From assembly GCA_010672165.1 (NCBI GenBank), contig JAAHHN010000014.1:1-57592 (forward strand): a stretch of DNA of 57,592 nt. Reading direction: 5' to 3'. Under the pieces are notes generated by a model that made no database searches, was not told where the DNA came from, and saw only the letters and a list, made by a program, of their open reading frames with translations. This document shows, piece after piece, positions 53,857 to 57,592 of the stretch. A program made the translations under genes and the position numbers. Source of the stretch: Spirulina sp. SIO3F2. Its GTDB lineage: Bacteria > Cyanobacteriota > Cyanobacteriia > Cyanobacteriales > Spirulinaceae. Position 1 is the stretch's first letter. Each line of letters opens with the position of its first letter.

Positions 53857-55233
53857 ATGAAAACAGTTGTCATCTTTGGTTCTGGCATGATGCCCCCAGC
53901 CATCATTGACTACTACACCCATAAGTATCCCTGCAACATTATTGTTGCCACGATTGACCTGCCCCAGGCTAAGGCATTAGTCGGTGATAATCAGCTTTGT
54001 ACGATTGCTGAATGGTCAATGGATGATCTGGAGAGTGCCGATCGCCTCACCCGGCAAGCAGATGTGGTTATCCCGATGGTGCCAGAGCACGTTTTGCTGG
54101 CGGTTGCGGAGTCTTGTCTCAGAACCCAGACGCCGATGGTTTACACGGCCTACCAGGAGAAAAACATTTATGCTCTCTCCGATCGCGCCAAAGAGCAAGG
54201 TATTGTATTGCTCTCGGAAATTGGTGAAGATCCCGGTCTTGACCACCTCTGCACCGTTAAGCTCCTCGAAGAGGTGCGGGCTAAAGGCGGCAAAATTCTG
54301 CAATTGGGTCAATGGGGTGCAGGTTTGCCAGATCATGCCGACAACAATAACCCGATGGGTTACAAGTTTTCTTGGTCGCCCCCCCGTCTTTATGAAGCAC
54401 TCCAAGCCCCAGTTACCTATCTGGTGAAAGGTCAGAAAGTTGAATATGACCGCAGCGAGCAATATCAAAACTTTAATTACCTGGCCACCAAATGGGGGAC
54501 GTTTGAGTCGGTTGCCCACCGCACTGTGCTGCGCTATATCGAAGCCTATAACTTGGATATTAACACTGTGAGCTTTTTCCGGGGGCTGATGCGCCATTAC
54601 GGCTATTGCAACACCATCAATGACTATATGGCCTTGGGTTTACTCGATTCCAAAACCACCTATGACTATCGCGGCCAGACCTGTGCGGACGTAACCGCAT
54701 CGTTGGTGGGGGGTAAGCCTGAAACGGTGGTGCAAGATGTAGCGAATCATTTGGGCGTTAAGATCCATGCTGATATCATCTATCGTCTGCGCTGGCTCGG
54801 TTTCTTCGAGTCGCAGCCAATGCCCTTAGAGCAAGGAACCCGAGCGGAATATTTATTGGCGCTGCAAACTCGCAAAATGATGTATGACCCTGATGAGAGC
54901 GACATTACCTTAGTGATGGTGCGCATGGAAGTGGAATATCCGGATCAATCTCGGGAACTCAAGGAAGCCACGTTGCGCGTAGCGGGGATTCCCGGTGGGT
55001 TCTCTGCCATGACCCGAGCGGTGGGTTATTCTGTGGGGATCGCGGGTAAGCATGTGATGGAGGGGAATGTTACTGATGTGGGTTGCATGATGCTCCCCCA
55101 AGTACCCCATGTCTGCACTGCGATGCGGGATGAGATGGCGGGTTATGGGTTTGATTTTGCCTATCAGACGCGATCGCTAGAACCGGGTGAGAGCGGTTAT
55201 GTTTGCTCTGCCCTAGCAGCTCAGCCTCAATAG
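53857..55233 (+). CDS. Saccharopine reductase-like oxidoreductase
   Basis: 458 residues, close in order and motifs to fungal saccharopine reductase (Lys9, L-glutamate-forming): N-terminal dinucleotide fold VVIFGSGMMPPAIIDYY, DVVIPMVPEHVLLAVAESC, LLSEIGEDPGLDHLCTVKLL, QWGAGLPDHADNNNPMGYKF followed by SWSP, FFRGLMRHYGYCNTIND, and a C-terminal GIPGGFSAMTRAVGYSVGI. The related carboxynorspermidine and homospermidine enzymes share this fold, but the match to Lys9 looks better. The reaction in this organism is unknown because bacteria of this kind make lysine by the DAP route; lysine breakdown or another imino-acid reduction is possible. No neighbouring pathway gene. Confidence 0.8.
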   Translation: MKTVVIFGSGMMPPAIIDYYTHKYPCNIIVATIDLPQAKALVGDNQLCTIAEWSMDDLESADRLTRQADVVIPMVPEHVLLAVAESCLRTQTPMVYTAYQEKNIYALSDRAKEQGIVLLSEIGEDPGLDHLCTVKLLEEVRAKGGKILQLGQWGAGLPDHADNNNPMGYKFSWSPPRLYEALQAPVTYLVKGQKVEYDRSEQYQNFNYLATKWGTFESVAHRTVLRYIEAYNLDINTVSFFRGLMRHYGYCNTINDYMALGLLDSKTTYDYRGQTCADVTASLVGGKPETVVQDVANHLGVKIHADIIYRLRWLGFFESQPMPLEQGTRAEYLLALQTRKMMYDPDESDITLVMVRMEVEYPDQSRELKEATLRVAGIPGGFSAMTRAVGYSVGIAGKHVMEGNVTDVGCMMLPQVPHVCTAMRDEMAGYGFDFAYQTRSLEPGESGYVCSALAAQPQ

Positions 55234-55270
55234 CCCCACAAAGAACTCAGCTAGACGGGCGACGTTGCTT

Positions 55271-56617
55271 TCAAAGTTTGCCAAACCGCACCTTCAAGTC
55301 ATCTCTCGGCCGCGGTGTCGGCACAACCATTAAGCTCAAATCCTGATCTGGTAATAACTCCCACTGGTATTGCCGCAACAACAATGCGGCAAACACCTTT
55401 ATTTCTAAACGCGCAAACTCTTTACCGAGGCATTCCCGCATCCCGCCACCAAAGGGTACATGGCTAAAGGGTGGGCGCTTCTCGTCTTGGTGTTCCAGGT
55501 TAAAGCGCTCCGGGTCAAACTGCTTGGGGTCAGGGAACACTGCTGCATCGTAATGAGTTTGGTTGATTTCGTACAATACGCCCCACCCCTCTGGAATGCG
55601 ATAGCCACCATAGTCGCAATCTTGGAGCACGGTACGAAACCCGCCCCCCACAGGGGGAATAAACCGCAGCACCTCTTTGAGGATCTGCTCCAGGTAGGTC
55701 ATGCTTTTCAGGGTTTCGAGCGTCAGAGGTTGATTTTGGAACTGTTTTTGCTCAGCACGAGCCGCCGCTAGTTGCTCCGGGTGCTGGGCCATCGTGAGGC
55801 AAAAGGCTGCTAAGGCAGAGGTGAGGGTTTCGTGGCCGGCGAACAGCAACAGCAGCACTTGATCTTTGAGTTCTTCCACTGTGAGCCGTTCGCCGTTTTC
55901 ATCTTCGGCGGTGAGCATAATGCCCAGCGCATCGTCGGCCGGAGCGCTCTCCTCAGAACGTTGGGTTTGACGATCGCGGATCAGTCGCTCTAGTTCAGTC
56001 AAAATTAGCCGCCGCGATCGATATGCTTTGCCAAACCGTGTCCAAGGCAGATTAAGGGGAATGGAAAAGAGTCCTTGTGACCAGATTTCAAACCAATGGC
56101 CCAAGGGCGTCTCGGATGCGTTGGTCAACCCCATAAAAAGTTGACCTGCCACATCAAAGGTGTAATGGCGCAGTTCAGGGAACCAAGCCAATGTGCCTTG
56201 GGTGAGCCAGCGATCGCAATAGCGTTGGGTAATCTGCTCTAGGGTGGGAATGTATTGTTCGAGAGCGCGGGGGGCAAAGGCTTGCACCAGCAGTTTACGG
56301 CGTTGGGCGTGGATGCCGCCTGTTTGCAATGCGAGGGAGAGGGGGCCAAGCAGTTGTTTGACGCTGGGGGGCCAACTGACCTGGAAGTATTTGTTCTCGT
56401 TGGTGAGGACGAAGCGATTGGCTTCGGGGCCTTTGAGGACGATGGTGGGGCGACCGAGGAGTTGGGTTTTGAAGATTGCACCGTAGCGATCGTGGCGCTT
56501 TTGGGCAAATTGGCGATCGCCAAAGAATTCGAGGGTTTCTCCGAGGAAGGGTAGACCGAGGGAACCGGGCGGTGTGGGGAGAGGGGCGGCGTTCACCATT
56601 GCTGCGATATCATCCAA
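55271..56617 (-). CDS. Cytochrome P450, CYP120-like
   Basis: 448 residues. The I-helix reads LLFAGHETLTSAL, the ExxR helix EVLRFIPPVGGGFR, the PERF region FDPERFNLEHQ, and the heme loop FGGGMRECLGKEFARLE with the cysteine ligand. The whole protein closely follows, from memory, Synechocystis CYP120A1, which hydroxylates retinoic acid and related retinoids. It may act on carotenoid-derived apocarotenoids here. The first 20 residues are variable; an ATG at 56599 is an alternative start. The promoter must lie in the 74 bp between this gene and the CRISPR array. Confidence 0.9.
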   Translation of the reverse strand: MDDIAAMVNAAPLPTPPGSLGLPFLGETLEFFGDRQFAQKRHDRYGAIFKTQLLGRPTIVLKGPEANRFVLTNENKYFQVSWPPSVKQLLGPLSLALQTGGIHAQRRKLLVQAFAPRALEQYIPTLEQITQRYCDRWLTQGTLAWFPELRHYTFDVAGQLFMGLTNASETPLGHWFEIWSQGLFSIPLNLPWTRFGKAYRSRRLILTELERLIRDRQTQRSEESAPADDALGIMLTAEDENGERLTVEELKDQVLLLLFAGHETLTSALAAFCLTMAQHPEQLAAARAEQKQFQNQPLTLETLKSMTYLEQILKEVLRFIPPVGGGFRTVLQDCDYGGYRIPEGWGVLYEINQTHYDAAVFPDPKQFDPERFNLEHQDEKRPPFSHVPFGGGMRECLGKEFARLEIKVFAALLLRQYQWELLPDQDLSLMVVPTPRPRDDLKVRFGKL

Positions 56618-56691
56618 TGCATTGACTGGGAGCTATGATAGCAGTCTGTTTCACACCACATTCATGAGTGATTCATTCCTTGGGCATGTTC

Positions 56692-57436
56692 GTTTCAATC
56701 CCTCATAGGGATAAATATTGGTTGGAACCCAATGCCATTGGTCAGGCATCGCCCAATCACTCTCGTTTCAATCCCTCATAGGGATAAATATTGGTTGGAA
56801 CATCAGTCTATCCAGGATGCAGCAGAGCTAGCCAGTTTCAATCCCTCATAGGGGTAAATATTGGTTGGAAACTGGGTGTTTGTGGTCTCGAAACCGTTGG
56901 ACTTTGTTTCAATCCCTCATAGGGATAAATATTGGTTGAAACCTCCGCAGCCACCTGGCAGGCAAAGACGTTGAAGCCTTCCTGTTTCAATCCCTCATAG
57001 GGATAAATGTTGTTTGGAACTCCAATCGGCTGGTAAGCGCTCGGTAAAATCTCCAGTTTCAATCCCTCATAGGGATAAATGTTGTTTGGAACAGTCCTTG
57101 TTTAAGGGATAGGAGATATGTATGAGTGTTTCAATCCCTCATAGGGATAAATGTTGTTTGGAACAAGCCATATTACCGATTGTGCCAAGAGCTAAATAGT
57201 TTCAATCCCTCATAGGGATAAATATTGGTTGGAACATCGCTTCATACAATGCCCAAAGCGTTTTTCCAGGTTTCAATCCCTCATAGGGATAAATATTGGT
57301 TGGAACAAATAAAACAAGGTGAGCGGGATATATCCAATAAGTTTCAATCCCTCATAGGGATAAATATTGGTTGGAACGGCTGCTGCCGCTTCGGTGGGGC
57401 GCAAACCATAGTTTCAATCCCTCATAGGGATAAATA
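56692..57436 (-). CRISPR. CRISPR array: ten full repeats and one truncated, ten spacers
   Basis: Repeats of 37 bp start GTTTCAATCCCTCATAGGGA and end TTGGTTGGAAC on the plus strand. They begin at 56692, 56765, 56835, 56906, 56984, 57056, 57128, 57199, 57270 and 57341; the eleventh (57411) stops after 26 bp at 57436. Spacers are 33-36 bp except one of 41 bp (56943-56983). Repeat 3 has two changes and repeat 4 one; repeats 5-7 share the variant ATGTTGTTTGG. Read on the minus strand the repeat ends GGGATTGAAAC after an ATCCCT/AGGGAT hairpin, the common place for Cas6 cleavage, so I infer minus-strand transcription. No cas gene is in the window. Confidence 0.97.
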
Positions 57437-57445
57437 CAGCCCTTT

Positions 57446-57592
57446 TCAAATAGATGAGGAGCAGTAACAACAGTGAGAAAACCAGTTTTGGATATCTTCT
57501 GTAGTGACCGAACCTAAAGATTGCTCGATAGCATCTACCAAGTCAGCATATGTCCTGGGTTCAAGTTTGTTGAGCTTTGATTTCATTTGTGA
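57446..57592 (-). CDS. C-terminus of an IS630-like transposase (5' end beyond the window)
   Basis: 48 codons and a TGA are visible. The end reads KLEPRTYADLVDAIEQSL then TTEDIQNWFSHCCYCSSS, which resembles, from memory, the C-terminus of cyanobacterial IS630 transposases (an RTY..L..AI segment, then W.THCCYC). The gene would run in from the right edge on the minus strand and stop 10 bp from the cut CRISPR repeat. A short independent ORF starting at an ATG near 57586 is the alternative but is less likely. Confidence 0.72.
   Translation of the reverse strand, partial: SQMKSKLNKLEPRTYADLVDAIEQSLGSVTTEDIQNWFSHCCYCSSSI

Noticed and set aside
56838-57467. Open frames across the CRISPR array (56838-57062 minus, 57225-57467 plus)
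   Set aside because: They are translations of repeats and spacers, with recurring NIYPYEGLKQ or SIPHRDKYW units.

Overview
The window comes from a cyanobacterium. It carries a phycocyanin operon (cpcB, cpcA, cpcE, cpcF), a membrane-anchored phycobilisome linker (cpcL), a plant-type [2Fe-2S] ferredoxin, a biliverdin reductase, cytochromes P450 of the cyanobacterial CYP110 and CYP120 types, and an SpkB-like kinase. The octamer GCGATCGC (HIP1) is scattered through the coding DNA, as in many cyanobacteria. I do not name a species.

Layout. 1-5.8 kb: 3' part of accC (cut by the window edge), a small zinc-ribbon protein, a CNT nucleoside transporter, a proline-rich secreted protein, a DUF3318 protein and a lipoprotein. 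5.8-10.4 kb: a two-TM histidine kinase and a pentapeptide-repeat lipoprotein, set among nested short inverted-repeat elements. 10.4-23.2 kb: ilvE, a 1357-aa receiver/acidic/WD40 protein, a Ca2+/H+ exchanger, bvdR and petF in divergence, an adenylate cyclase, trmJ, a CpdA-like phosphoesterase and a SWIM protein. 23.6-32.5 kb: a CYP110-like P450 with a sulfotransferase, pyrE, cobA, a secreted cyclophilin, tRNA-Arg(TCT), an AGCS transporter and folC. 32.4-38.2 kb: the phycobilisome block cpcF-cpcE-cpcA-cpcB (all minus), an intact insertion sequence, and cpcL. 38.2-46.3 kb: a thioesterase, tmk, a conserved small protein, an FHA protein, a copper P-type ATPase, gcvT and an SpkB-like kinase. 46.8-55.2 kb: a membrane-tethered AAA/double-WD40 protein, a DUF3082 protein, a bacterial dynamin-like GTPase and a saccharopine-reductase-like enzyme. 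55.3-57.6 kb: a CYP120-like P450, a CRISPR array, and the end of an IS630-like transposase that appears to have split the last repeat.

Most genes are core metabolism and signalling in short transcription units; clear co-functional clusters are few. They are the phycocyanin subunits with their alpha-subunit chromophore lyase, the bvdR/petF divergent pair, a cyclase and a CpdA-like phosphodiesterase two genes apart, and a P450 next to a sulfotransferase.

The most unusual aspect is the layer of small non-autonomous mobile elements. I find three recurring inverted-repeat families (called family 1, 2 and 3 here). Family 1 has six copies, usually with TA at the ends. One family-1 copy sits inside a family-2 copy, and one family-1 copy contains both a family-3 and a family-2 copy. 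Two family-1 copies end exactly at the stop codons of protein genes. Heptanucleotide tandem repeats also occur, one ending two bases before a start codon. The CRISPR array has no cas genes in view and looks interrupted on the side where its leader is expected.
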